Shown here one piece after another: positions 1-9,492 of a DNA stretch of 64,000 nt (the first letter of the stretch is position 1; every line of letters begins with the position of its first letter). Location: positions 1-64,000 of the forward strand of contig CANMLS010000013.1 of NCBI GenBank assembly GCA_947498785.1. The letters run 5' to 3'. This DNA is from an uncultured Aquimarina sp. (GTDB lineage Bacteria; Bacteroidota; Bacteroidia; Flavobacteriales; Flavobacteriaceae). The translations under genes and the position numbers were made by a program. The notes below the pieces were generated by a model. That model made no database searches. It was not told the DNA's origin and worked only from the letters and a program-made list of their open reading frames with translations.

Positions 1-149
1 TTTTCTTCATATGCACAAAAGTAATATGCTATACTTAAAGGTTTACTATTTGTGTCCAGTGAAAGGTACTAATTCCAGGTTTGTTTAGACTTCAATTTTG
101 TAAGTAATTCTGAACTTTCTATAACTTTAGTATTCGATTTCCTTCCCAT
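1..149 (-). pseudogene. Possible transposase N-terminal remnant
   Basis: On the minus strand an ATG at 147-149 opens a short reading frame beginning MGRKSNTKVIESSELL that meets an in-frame TAG at 69-71 after 26 codons and then stays open to the window edge. The basic, Ser/Glu-rich start resembles the N-terminus of some transposase or helix-turn-helix proteins, but I cannot name the family. Either the gene is broken by this stop or this is chance. The window edge hides the rest. Low confidence. Confidence 0.2.
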
Positions 150-423
150 GCCGAAATTTAAACAAAATTAACGTAATTAAAAAGTTTATTTGGTATAATT
201 CTTTTTTTTAGATGCGTTATTATAAATGAATAATTCCAAAACACAAAACACGTTTATTGATTTGTGCTTTGACAGTTACATCAATTTTTACTTAATAATT
301 GTTTTGCATGTTAAGTTATTTGATGTGAGGTGAGGAAGAAAATTTAAGGTCACAGATATCTAGCCATTTTATAATGACATAGTAACCTGTTATATATTTG
401 CAGAAACATAAAAAAATATTGAT

Positions 424-2433
424 TTAGCCAACACCAACAGGAATATCAATATTAATGATTGTACCTCTATCAATAAATGAATCGATATCGATAACTCCTT
501 GAAGTATATTTACTCTTGATTTAATACTGTTCAATCCTATGCCAAAAGATTTTTTATTCGGATCAAAACCAACTCCTTTATCTTCGACTATTAAGTTTAA
601 GTGATTCTTATTCCATGTTAATTGTATTTCTGCACGATTAGACTTTGAATGTTTGAGTATATTATTCATACTCTCTTGTATGATTCTATAAATATCAACT
701 TTAATTTCATCAGAAATTTGATTCATTTTTTCTTTAGCATTACAACGAAAATCAACTTTAATAGAATTAATATTTCCAATTTCATTAAGATAATCCTCTA
801 GTAAATCAATAAATGAAGTGTTGTTTACTCTTAAAGAAGAAAAATTATGTGAAATACTTCGAATTTCTTCATAAGCATTATCTACTATTTGTATGAGTTT
901 TTTAAGTTTAGCTTCGTTGTTTAATGATTCAGATATTTTCAAGAGACCAAATTTAACTGCTGCTATAGAGGGAGCAACACCATCATGAAGTTCTCCAGAA
1001 ATTCTTTCTTTCTCTTTCTCTTGCCATATAAGATTAGTTTTTACATTCTGAATTTCCTGATCACGAATCAATTTTAAGGTTTTTTGTTTATTAATTTCCT
1101 CATTTTTTGATCTTAATAATTCTTTATTTTTCAGTTTTTGTCGATAAAAATATAATAACATTGAAAATGTTATCAATAAAATTATAGTCAGAACAATTAT
1201 TTCATAATATATTCTAGTTTTTCTGCTCAGCTCTATTTGTGTGTTTTTGAGTACTTCTGATTGCAGTTCTTTTTCTTTATTTAAGATAAAAATCTCTTGC
1301 TTCTTCTTTTTAGCTTCATGTTTTACAAGAAGCTCAGACATTTGTTTGTTTTTTTTAGCATTAAATAAAGAATCTTTAATAGTCGTATATTTTAATAAAT
1401 AATCATATCCTTTTTTAAAATTTTTGTTCTTAATATGATATTGATGTTGTAATTGATAGACGTGAAACAATTCATGCATTTCATTATTTGTTAATGCTTT
1501 TTTTTCTGCTTTTTCGAAATATGATGAGGCCGATTTTTTGTTGTCCATCTTATCATAAATATCAGCAAATCTTAAATACTCATAAGCATTATCATTAGAA
1601 ATACCAGATTCTAATCTTATTTTTAAAGACTCTTTTGAATAATTAAGTGCCTCTTCGTAGTTTCCTTCTTTGATACATATTGTAGATAAGCTAGACAATA
1701 TTGAGTTAGTTATTAAAGGATAATTTTCTTTTTCTGAGGTCAAAATCGAATCAGCTACTATTAATTTTTCTTTTGCTTTAGAAAAAATATTTTGCTCTAT
1801 ATATAATTGACTTATTTTTATTAAGGCTTTTGCTTCATTCTTTTGATCACAGTAATCTTGCGATAATTTAAGTGCTCTATCATAGTATGTTTTTGCTTCT
1901 ATATAATCGTTAAAATGCTTAGAGTATAGGTTTCCTAGGTTAATTATTACACAGAACGACCAATTTTTATCTTCGATGCTTTCAAAAATTGCTAATGCTT
2001 TCAAATTATTGGTGAGTGCTTCTTGATAATTACCCATTCCGTCATTAATTCCACCTATATTTTGATAGGATAAAGCTTCACCAAGTTGATATTCTATTCT
2101 TTTAGCTATAGAAAGAGCTTTCTTACTATATGAAAGAGCTTTTTTGAGCTTTGAACTTTTGGAGTAGAGTGTACTTAATGAAGAACAGAAATACCCTACG
2201 TCTCTAATGTCTTCATCTTTAATTAATGCTAATCCCTTATGAGCATATTCAAGAGCTTTATCGATTTCAGTTTCTTTATATTTTTCAACTAAACCCTTAT
2301 AAATGATAACTTTTTCGTCTTTTGTAGAATTCTCAATTTTTATCTTAAGACTATCAATTTGTGCATATGTAGAAAAACCAAAAAACAATAAAAAGGTAGT
2401 ATTTCTAAAAACAAGGTTCAATCTTTTTTTCAT
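424..2433 (-). CDS. TPR-repeat sensor histidine kinase (NarX/DesK-like, HisKA_3)
   Basis: This is a membrane-bound sensor kinase of 669 residues. A signal peptide (about residues 1-24) is followed by tetratricopeptide-type helical repeats (about 30-350), a coiled coil (360-405), one membrane segment (about 412-433) and a cytoplasmic kinase core. The HisKA_3 dimerisation motif ELHDG puts the phospho-acceptor at His483. The HATPase_c domain shows the N-box region around ESMNNILKH and the G1 motif EDKGVGF. The TPR part would lie in the periplasm. It lies 41 bp downstream of a NarL-type response regulator on the same strand, so the two form a regulator-then-kinase operon. The domain order is common in Bacteroidota. 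The signal it senses cannot be told from sequence. Confidence 0.9.
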   Translation of the reverse strand: MKKRLNLVFRNTTFLLFFGFSTYAQIDSLKIKIENSTKDEKVIIYKGLVEKYKETEIDKALEYAHKGLALIKDEDIRDVGYFCSSLSTLYSKSSKLKKALSYSKKALSIAKRIEYQLGEALSYQNIGGINDGMGNYQEALTNNLKALAIFESIEDKNWSFCVIINLGNLYSKHFNDYIEAKTYYDRALKLSQDYCDQKNEAKALIKISQLYIEQNIFSKAKEKLIVADSILTSEKENYPLITNSILSSLSTICIKEGNYEEALNYSKESLKIRLESGISNDNAYEYLRFADIYDKMDNKKSASSYFEKAEKKALTNNEMHELFHVYQLQHQYHIKNKNFKKGYDYLLKYTTIKDSLFNAKKNKQMSELLVKHEAKKKKQEIFILNKEKELQSEVLKNTQIELSRKTRIYYEIIVLTIILLITFSMLLYFYRQKLKNKELLRSKNEEINKQKTLKLIRDQEIQNVKTNLIWQEKEKERISGELHDGVAPSIAAVKFGLLKISESLNNEAKLKKLIQIVDNAYEEIRSISHNFSSLRVNNTSFIDLLEDYLNEIGNINSIKVDFRCNAKEKMNQISDEIKVDIYRIIQESMNNILKHSKSNRAEIQLTWNKNHLNLIVEDKGVGFDPNKKSFGIGLNSIKSRVNILQGVIDIDSFIDRGTIINIDIPVGVG

Positions 2434-2474
2434 AACTATTAGTTCTAAAAAATTCAGTTTTCTATAATCACAAC

Positions 2475-3125
2475 TTATTCTACTAATCCATTTTTTATCG
2501 CATATTTTACAAGTCCAGCAACATTTTTTACATCTAGTTTTGAAAGTAGATTTTTTCTGTGAGTATTTACTGTATGTTGACTAATGAAAAGTTTTTTTGC
2601 TATTTCCTGAGCAGTGTACTCTTGTGTGATTAGTTTTATAACTTCCTTTTCCCGTTCACTTAACTCTGATATGATTTCTGCATTATCATCCTTGTTAAAA
2701 ATACTATTCATATATTTATCTTTTACTTCTGGAGAAAAATGATTATTATGACTAGCAACAGAATAAATTGCATTAAGTAACTCGATTTTACTCGTGTTTT
2801 TCAACAAATACCCATTAGCGCCATTCTTGGCTAAATGTGCAATTTTATCAGGATAGCTATATGTACTTAATACCAAAGTTTTAATTGTAGGAAATTTCTT
2901 TTTAAGAATCGTATTTAATTCAATACCATCCATTTCAGGCATATTTATATCTAGTATAACTATATCTGCAGATTGATGTTTTAGAAGTTCTAAAACATCA
3001 TGTCCATTTAATGCTGTACCTATTATATTTATATCCTTAGTGTCATTTATAAGCGATACAATACCTTCTAAAAAAATTTGATGATCATCAGCAATTATTA
3101 TATCTATTTTTTTATTCTTTACCAT
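2475..3125 (-). CDS. NarL/FixJ-family response regulator
   Basis: This 216-residue response regulator has an N-terminal receiver domain with the acidic pair at residues 13-14 (ADDH), the phospho-acceptor Asp59 in VILDINMP, the conserved Thr/Ser region LVLSTYS and Lys109 in GYLLKN. The C-terminal LuxR-type helix-turn-helix (about 150-212) carries the hallmark LSEREKEV and ISQHTVNTHRKNLLSKL segments. It should be phosphorylated by the kinase encoded just downstream and bind DNA as a dimer. It is the first gene of the pair, and the long AT-rich gap upstream would hold its promoter. Its targets are unknown; nothing in the sequence ties it directly to the polysaccharide genes. Confidence 0.92.
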   Translation of the reverse strand: MVKNKKIDIIIADDHQIFLEGIVSLINDTKDINIIGTALNGHDVLELLKHQSADIVILDINMPEMDGIELNTILKKKFPTIKTLVLSTYSYPDKIAHLAKNGANGYLLKNTSKIELLNAIYSVASHNNHFSPEVKDKYMNSIFNKDDNAEIISELSEREKEVIKLITQEYTAQEIAKKLFISQHTVNTHRKNLLSKLDVKNVAGLVKYAIKNGLVE

Positions 3126-3984
3126 AAAATGATACCTCTTACTCTATTATAATACTTGTATATTTTTATAATAATATATAAGTGTCTACAAAAGCATCTA
3201 TAATTGATTTTGTTAAACCTCTCAGTAACTACATTGATGTTATCTTCATTTTGCTACTAAAATATTGTTTGTCAAATTTGAATAAAAATTCAACAGGTTA
3301 ATTTTAAATGAAATCTCTATAAACCCTATGATATAAACAAAAGAATAATCTTTTGGTATTGTTCATTACAGTGTTAACTCAGAAAAGGGTTTTATATTTT
3401 TCCTTATATGGTAGCCTCTGTGAAAATATAAATCATCATAATTAAACTATTGAGTACTCTTATTCAAAAAAATGAGTAAATAAAAGAATTAACAAATTAA
3501 TTATTCTCTTATGCAATCAATATACAATCTAGAGAATATATTAAGTCTTGATTTAACATGGATTTATGTTCAATCAAGAAACTTTCTATTTACGTAAATT
3601 TTTATACTATTATTTTCCCTGAATTCTTTTTAAAGAATCTTTAATAATCAAAGACTTTTTCTTCAATTATAGAGAGTAAGATTAGTTTATTTTTAATTTT
3701 TATCCAAATAATATGTTAAAAATAAATTTCTTGTCTATGAATTGATCATTAATTACTCTTCATTTTTTTTCTGTAAATTTTACCATTACTTACCATCTCG
3801 CTATTTTTAGTCTAAATATGATGTCTCTTGTTGAGGATTTCATAAAATTTATTTCAAGAAAGTTACATATTTATATTTATAAAAAAGAATTCATTAAAAA
3901 GGTATTAACATTATTTTTTTTATCCAGTTAAAGGCTAAAATCTTGCAATTTCATTGTAGTTACTTTAGTTTCTATAAATGTTTT

Positions 3985-4335
3985 GGTTTTGTGAATGTCA
4001 AATTACGGAAAAATTCTTACTCGATAACCAGTTTGATTTTCCATATCGTTTGCGCAACTAAACATCGATATATTGTTTTTCAGAAGATATTCAATAAGGA
4101 TGTTAGGATTTGCAAATCCGGATATATAGAATGTTCATATTTTGAAAAGAGTTGTAAGTAAGGATCACATTCATATGCATATTGAGTATTCTTTGTCTTT
4201 AAAGTATAAATGTTTTAATAAAAGGTCGTTCATCTTGAATGTAACAGCTCGAATTTTCTATGTTAAACAAGCAATATTCGGGATCTTGCTTTTAGTCAGT
4301 TGGTTATAGTGTTTGGAGTACTTTCTTAAAAGATA
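3985..4335 (+). pseudogene. Decayed IS200/IS605-family TnpA (Y1 transposase)
   Basis: Fragments of a Y1 (HUH) transposase can be read across frames. At 4003-4083 the translation TSLIFHIVCATKHRY matches the start of IS200-type TnpA (usual form TSLVFHIVCVTKYRYKV). At 4155-4205 another frame reads VSKDHIHMHIEYSLSL, which contains the HUH metal-binding motif HIHMH. At 4255-4325 the bases still resemble the part coding for the conserved YWGRHFWAxGYGCWST, but with stops and frameshifts. The gene is clearly dead. I saw no accompanying TnpB and no subterminal hairpins I could define. The 72-residue open frame at 3943-4161 is part of this remnant, not a separate gene. Confidence 0.7.
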
Positions 4336-4688
4336 GAAAACCTTATTATTGATTAAGATATTAGGGTTAACTCACAAAAGGAAATTGAACAATAAGAAAT
4401 CCAAGATTATAACCTTAAGGATTTATGTAGGTTTGGGGCTGATTCTAATTTAATTGGAGAGGATATTGGTATACCAACAATCAAATACAATGTGGTGTTA
4501 AAACCTTACTCATATTAAATTAGGCATTTTATATAACATTTTAGAATACTAGAAAAGAGCTGCATAAACTTGATTATAAGAAAAGGATCAACTTAGGTTT
4601 GTTATAAAATATGGAAATGAAAGAGAAAAATCTCTTACAAGCATTAAAAAGGAAAGTCTGAGATGTCTGTTAGTGAGTTAATAAATAC

Positions 4689-4744
4689 AACCGTTGTGCA
4701 CTTAGATATTTTTTTATTAATTTTCTAAATATACAGCAGGCTAA
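4689..4744 (+). repeat. Internally deleted copy of the 196-bp inverted-repeat element (copy C)
   Basis: The bases at 4689-4720 (AACCGTTGTGCACTTAGATA onward) match the left end of the repeat at 39188, which reads AACCTGTTGCGCATTTTAGA. The bases at 4722-4744 (TTTTCTAAAT, then AGGCTAAA) match its right end at about 39374-39396. The middle 130 or so bases are missing. This links the left edge of the locus with the symporter region. Confidence 0.5.
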
Positions 4745-4749
4745 ATACA

Positions 4750-6576
4750 TTAATTTGTATTCAGTTTTTCTACATTTAGAATGACAGAGCTTACATGTCC
4801 TCCTGTATCAGGAAAATTTAATTCAATTTTGTTTGTACCAGAAGATACATATTTTATATCGAATGGGATATTAATCATTCCAAAAAACTGATCCCTGTTT
4901 GCTTGATCATATCCTGCCCAATTAGAAGGAATGTCAACAACATGTCCATTAATGGTTATCATTGGACTTTTACTTAATTTGTGTTTTCTTCCAATTCCCA
5001 TTCTTATAAAAGATCTACCATTTTTTGCTGTTTCAACATTGTCGATATCAAAACGTATTGTCTTGTTAGCTTCAATTTCTTGTAAATATGTTTTAGAATA
5101 GTAATTGTTTTCTATTATAGAACTAGAAAAAGAAGTTGGATCAATATCGCATTCTAATATTACAGTCTCTCCTGATTTAAGGCTTATACTTTTCATGACA
5201 GAGAGGTTAGTAAAATAGATTAATTCAGGAATACCATCAGTATTAGTATATAGCCTTCTTAATGTAATATTCTTTACGAGATCGGCACTTTTGTTAAGAA
5301 AATCTAATACTATAGATTGTTCTTTATCATGAAGATTATTCAATGCAATATAAGCTTTTTCTGATTTTAAGAAAGCATTAACTTGTATGTCAGGATTACT
5401 AGAGATGATATCTACTCTTTTTCCAGATACGTTTTTCCATAACTCGTAAAATTTTTTGAAATCTGTAATTTCTTTAACTCCACTTTTATTTTTTCTTAAG
5501 ATTACCCATGGGTAAGAATGGCCATCGGGATTCTTTTTTTTATCTTTATAAAACCAATTAGCGTCTGCTACTATAAAAGGAATTGATTTTAATAGACGAT
5601 CTGGTTTGTCTAAAAGAGACATTAAGATATTATTGTAAGATTTTATACAGGTACCACTTAATTTAGGAGAATAGGGTTTTCCTAACAGTCCTTTAGAAGT
5701 ATATCCGTACTCTGATATTAAATGTGGTTTTACGATTCCCCATTTTTTGTAACTATATTCTTCAATTAGATCTAAGATTGCTTCAGCATTACTTCCTGAT
5801 CTGTAATTAAAGTCGCCTGCAACATTTCTACCATCATATAAATGTGTTGAGAAGAATTTCATGCTTTCTCCAGCAGTATCCATAAATAATTTCATTCTTT
5901 TATTCCAATGATCAAAACCTTTCCGATCGACTTCTGGCCATGCAGAAGAATAACCACCAACCATTATATTTGGAATTTCAGCATGTATTTTATCTGCAAC
6001 CGTTTTATACAGTTTGGACATTTCTAAGATAACAGCATCTGTTTCTGGCCAAGTATCAACATAATCTATAGCATGTACAAAAGGTTCATTCATTACTTCA
6101 TAATATTTGGGCATAATTGGGAAAGCATTCTTTATATACTCAACATCAAATGCTGCAATTTTATCATGATCCATATTAAGCTGAAAGGCGGTTCTTGGAT
6201 GATCAGTGATAATAAAATCATTGGTTTTGTATTTATTAAATAGAGGTGCGTTTTCCCAATATTTTACAGAATTGATTCCTTTGTTCCTTCCTTTACTAGG
6301 GTTAGGGGCTTCAGTTTTAGATTCATTAAAAGGAGCTGGTCCACCAAAAGTTCTACCAAAATTTATATCTAATTGATCAAAAAGATAATCTGCATGAGAA
6401 GCTAATCCTCGACTGGTAAAAGAACTATGAATGTTAAAATATTTTTCTCTTCTCAATTCACTTTCGGAGCCAATGTATTTTTGTGTTGTAAAGTCAATCA
6501 ATACTTTGGTATTCTGAGAAAAAGAGATAATTGATATAAATAAAAGAGTTAATAGAGTTTTTATTTTAACACTCAT
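4750..6576 (-). CDS. GH86 beta-agarase/beta-porphyranase
   Basis: This 608-residue secreted enzyme has a signal peptide (about 1-20). A (beta/alpha)8 barrel holds the probable acid/base Glu164 in YYEVMNEPF and the nucleophile Glu289 in LISEYGY, spaced as in GH86. Two C-terminal beta-sandwich domains (about 390-608) follow, as in the crystallised Bacteroides plebeius GH86 porphyranase. Family members are endo-acting and cut beta-1,4 bonds in agarose or at L-galactose-6-sulfate sites in porphyran. Sequence alone does not settle which. It is the last gene of a GH16-GH2-GH86 operon, 31 bp after the GH2, and should share the operator at 10421-10451. There is no type IX sorting domain, so it is probably periplasmic or surface-associated by another route. 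Confidence 0.88.
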   Translation of the reverse strand: MSVKIKTLLTLLFISIISFSQNTKVLIDFTTQKYIGSESELRREKYFNIHSSFTSRGLASHADYLFDQLDINFGRTFGGPAPFNESKTEAPNPSKGRNKGINSVKYWENAPLFNKYKTNDFIITDHPRTAFQLNMDHDKIAAFDVEYIKNAFPIMPKYYEVMNEPFVHAIDYVDTWPETDAVILEMSKLYKTVADKIHAEIPNIMVGGYSSAWPEVDRKGFDHWNKRMKLFMDTAGESMKFFSTHLYDGRNVAGDFNYRSGSNAEAILDLIEEYSYKKWGIVKPHLISEYGYTSKGLLGKPYSPKLSGTCIKSYNNILMSLLDKPDRLLKSIPFIVADANWFYKDKKKNPDGHSYPWVILRKNKSGVKEITDFKKFYELWKNVSGKRVDIISSNPDIQVNAFLKSEKAYIALNNLHDKEQSIVLDFLNKSADLVKNITLRRLYTNTDGIPELIYFTNLSVMKSISLKSGETVILECDIDPTSFSSSIIENNYYSKTYLQEIEANKTIRFDIDNVETAKNGRSFIRMGIGRKHKLSKSPMITINGHVVDIPSNWAGYDQANRDQFFGMINIPFDIKYVSSGTNKIELNFPDTGGHVSSVILNVEKLNTN

Positions 6577-6607
6577 AATTTTAAGATTAATTTTTAATAA
6601 GAAAGAT

Positions 6608-9490
6608 TTAGTTAGACTTTTGTTTTAGTATAAAGCCATTTAACCATAAGTCTCCTTCTTCTTTCAAATTTTTAAATTCGAGATAAATAGGTGTATTACC
6701 ATCAGAAGATAAATAAGATCTTATTAAAAAAGGTTTGCGTTCTCCTGTTGATTGATTATTATAATAGTCCACAATATGATCATCTGCTTCTTTTATAATT
6801 TTACCGTTAGCATCTGTAATAACGACTTCAATTTCATTTGATATTTTTGCGTTTTTTTTAGCAACATGGTGATATGTTTCAATAAAATAATTTCCTTTTT
6901 TCAGGTTTGATATTTTAAAAACAAGTTTTTCGTTTTTAGTAGATAAACCATCTGATGATATAAAACCAAGTTCACCAGAAACAGAATTATTTTCATGCCA
7001 TTTTATGCTATCATTTGAGCTTACTTTTATTTCTAAATCTTCATAAAGTTTATTCTTAAATATAAGGTCTGTATCTGATTCCCCTATCCAGGGTAACCAT
7101 TCGTGTTGTACAAGTTGGTTTTTTGCACCTATATCAACCTTAAGAATGGGGTAATCAAAAATAGGTTTAGCATTTTTTTGAATTTCATTAGTATTAAATT
7201 TTGAAGTAACAATTGTAGCACTTCCTTTTTGCAACCCTTTTGATTTAGCAGTTATTGTAATACTTCCAGGAGTATCAGTGGCTTTTACATATATAGAAGC
7301 TACTCCATTATGTAAACGTGCAGGATTAGCACTAATCTTACCGTTATCAATCAAATTACCTTCACCAGAAATGGTAAACTGGATACTATTTGTAGCAGAA
7401 GTAACGACTTCACCATTTTTATCAACTACATATGCATGTGCTAATCTTAAATCAGAACCACCTATGTAAAATGGTTGATCATTTATATTATAACTTACTT
7501 CAATATGATGGGGTTTACCTTCTTTTTTTCGAATATGTTCTGTGATTTTTTGTCCATTGTTTAAGCCTTCTGCTTTTAGAGTACCTTCATTCCAATTAAA
7601 AGGAAATGTATATGATGGGTGATCCAAATTTACTTTGGTAATATCATTATCTGGTTTTTGTATTCCAATTAACTTTCCATTATGATATAAAGCCACTTCT
7701 TGGCAATTACTATATATTCTAATTTTTCCGTTTTTTGAAGCGGTTTCGTCTGCAATATGAACTATTGGAGTTTTAACTAGCTCTGATTGATACCAATAAT
7801 ATACAGGCTTAGGAACTCTATAAGAACTTAAAACCGCATAATTAGTCATATAATCACGAGACCACCGATCGTCATTAGGCAATAAGTGGTTGTAATCAGC
7901 ACCTAACCAGGCAATAGCTGCAATGTTTTGTTTGCTTCCTTTATAACGAGAGATATGAAACTGATTTACTTCTGCATTTGGAGAACTACCATGTTCCATA
8001 ACCATTTCAAAATCACTTTCTGTAAATTCTGTTCTCCTATAATCCATTGTTGCATATACATCTGTAATACCGGCATTAAGAATACCGTTCCAAGGGCTAG
8101 AGGCAGAAGCTGTTAATCTAAAAGGATCTTCTTCTTTAGTTACATATTGCATCCTAGGCACAGGCCCTCTATGATTAATCCCAGCTCCCCAAAAAACAAT
8201 CGATGGATGATTTCTGTGATTCCTAATCATCGTTCTGGTTGCTGATTCTAGTTTTGAAAACCATAGATCATCTCCCCATTCTATCCATGTCGAAGGCTCT
8301 TCATATACCAACATCCCTAACTCGTCACAAGCTTTTATAAAAGCATCGTCTTGGGTATAATGTGATAATCTGATGATGTTCATTCCAGCTTTCTTATATT
8401 GTAAAGCTTCATTGTAATGAAATGAATTTGGGACAGCATCGCCAATATTAGGGTAATTTTGATGTCGATTTACTCCAATAAGAAAAATAGGCTCCCCATT
8501 TAAAACAAATCCTTTTCCTTTTACAAGTTTAAATGTTCTAAACCCAAAGCGGTTTTCAACAAAATCAATGGCTCGTTCTTCATCATAAATAACAGAGATA
8601 ACTCGATATAAATAGGGTGTATCTGGAGACCATAAACGGAAATCTTCATTTTCTAAACCAGAGGTTTGTCTTAATGTATAATCAGAATTAGGTGCGACTC
8701 TTATGTTTTTAACTAGCTTTTTTAAAACATATCCTTCTGCATTGATAATACGGGTTTCTATTTTACAGTTTTTATGAGTTGAATTTTCATTAGTAACCGT
8801 GGTTTTAATAGATACAGTACCATTTCTTTTATTTACCGTGGGAGTTGTAATATGAACACCAGCATCAAATTTTTCCCAATTATAAGATACGTGAACCTTA
8901 TTCGTAGTAACCAGAAATACATCTCGATATAAACCACCAAATTTTACATAATCACTTCTGTGTGGATCTGGAGAAATTGTTTCATTAAACCTGTTATCTG
9001 CTTTTACTACAATTAAGTTTGTTTGATTATGTTTTACATGATTAGAAATGTCAAAATGAAAAGGAGTATAACCGTTTACCTCATGAGCACCTATTTTTTT
9101 ACCATTTACCCATAGTTCGGCCACATTATGAACTCCTTCAAATTCAAGAAATACCTTTTCTGAGGGTTCTGCTTTTATTACAACCGTCTTCCTATACCAA
9201 CCAAAATCTCTCAAATATTTTTTTTGAATCCAGCTTTCTCCTATACTATCCATCTCATGTGAAACCAATTGTAAGGTGTGGGGAACAGAAACTTTTTCCC
9301 ATTTAGAGTCATCAAAATCTGTAGTTTCTGGAGTTCCCTCTACTTCTCCTAAGTGAAATTTCCACCCAATGTTTAAATTTGTTTTTGTTCTATCCGTAAT
9401 AGGATAACCTTCGGGCAATTCATTATCTTGAGCAATGACTGAGGCTCCTGATATACATAAAAGGAGCATAATAATTTTTAGAGTTTTCAT
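6608..9490 (-). CDS. GH2-family protein with altered acid/base motif
   Basis: This is a large GH2 protein of 960 residues from the chosen start. I chose the ATG at 9490: it lies 2 bp after the preceding GH16 stop and begins a clean signal peptide (MKTLKIIMLLLCISG). The longer frame from 9508 would overlap the GH16 gene. The order is sugar-binding jelly roll, Ig-like domain, TIM barrel and C-terminal beta domains. Numbering from 9508, the nucleophile candidate is Glu505 in MVMEHG. Where GH2 enzymes have W-x-x-G-N-E, this protein reads W440-GAGIN, so Asn445 takes the place of the acid/base glutamate. It may use another residue, cut anhydro or activated substrates, or act by a changed mechanism. 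The operon suggests exo-action on agar or porphyran oligosaccharides. Confidence 0.85.
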   Translation of the reverse strand: MKTLKIIMLLLCISGASVIAQDNELPEGYPITDRTKTNLNIGWKFHLGEVEGTPETTDFDDSKWEKVSVPHTLQLVSHEMDSIGESWIQKKYLRDFGWYRKTVVIKAEPSEKVFLEFEGVHNVAELWVNGKKIGAHEVNGYTPFHFDISNHVKHNQTNLIVVKADNRFNETISPDPHRSDYVKFGGLYRDVFLVTTNKVHVSYNWEKFDAGVHITTPTVNKRNGTVSIKTTVTNENSTHKNCKIETRIINAEGYVLKKLVKNIRVAPNSDYTLRQTSGLENEDFRLWSPDTPYLYRVISVIYDEERAIDFVENRFGFRTFKLVKGKGFVLNGEPIFLIGVNRHQNYPNIGDAVPNSFHYNEALQYKKAGMNIIRLSHYTQDDAFIKACDELGMLVYEEPSTWIEWGDDLWFSKLESATRTMIRNHRNHPSIVFWGAGINHRGPVPRMQYVTKEEDPFRLTASASSPWNGILNAGITDVYATMDYRRTEFTESDFEMVMEHGSSPNAEVNQFHISRYKGSKQNIAAIAWLGADYNHLLPNDDRWSRDYMTNYAVLSSYRVPKPVYYWYQSELVKTPIVHIADETASKNGKIRIYSNCQEVALYHNGKLIGIQKPDNDITKVNLDHPSYTFPFNWNEGTLKAEGLNNGQKITEHIRKKEGKPHHIEVSYNINDQPFYIGGSDLRLAHAYVVDKNGEVVTSATNSIQFTISGEGNLIDNGKISANPARLHNGVASIYVKATDTPGSITITAKSKGLQKGSATIVTSKFNTNEIQKNAKPIFDYPILKVDIGAKNQLVQHEWLPWIGESDTDLIFKNKLYEDLEIKVSSNDSIKWHENNSVSGELGFISSDGLSTKNEKLVFKISNLKKGNYFIETYHHVAKKNAKISNEIEVVITDANGKIIKEADDHIVDYYNNQSTGERKPFLIRSYLSSDGNTPIYLEFKNLKEEGDLWLNGFILKQKSN

Positions 9491-9492
9491 AT

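Larger units (their letters stand above)
3126..4749. other. 1.6-kb AT-rich gap without an intact gene
   Basis: The gap separates the NarL-type pair from the end of the polysaccharide locus. It holds the promoter of the response regulator (not located precisely), a decayed IS200-like transposase at about 3985-4335 and a short internally deleted copy of an inverted-repeat element at 4689-4744. The rest (3130-3950 and 4340-4680) shows stop codons in all frames and no structure I can support. It looks like a graveyard of mobile DNA at the left boundary of the locus. Confidence 0.6.
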
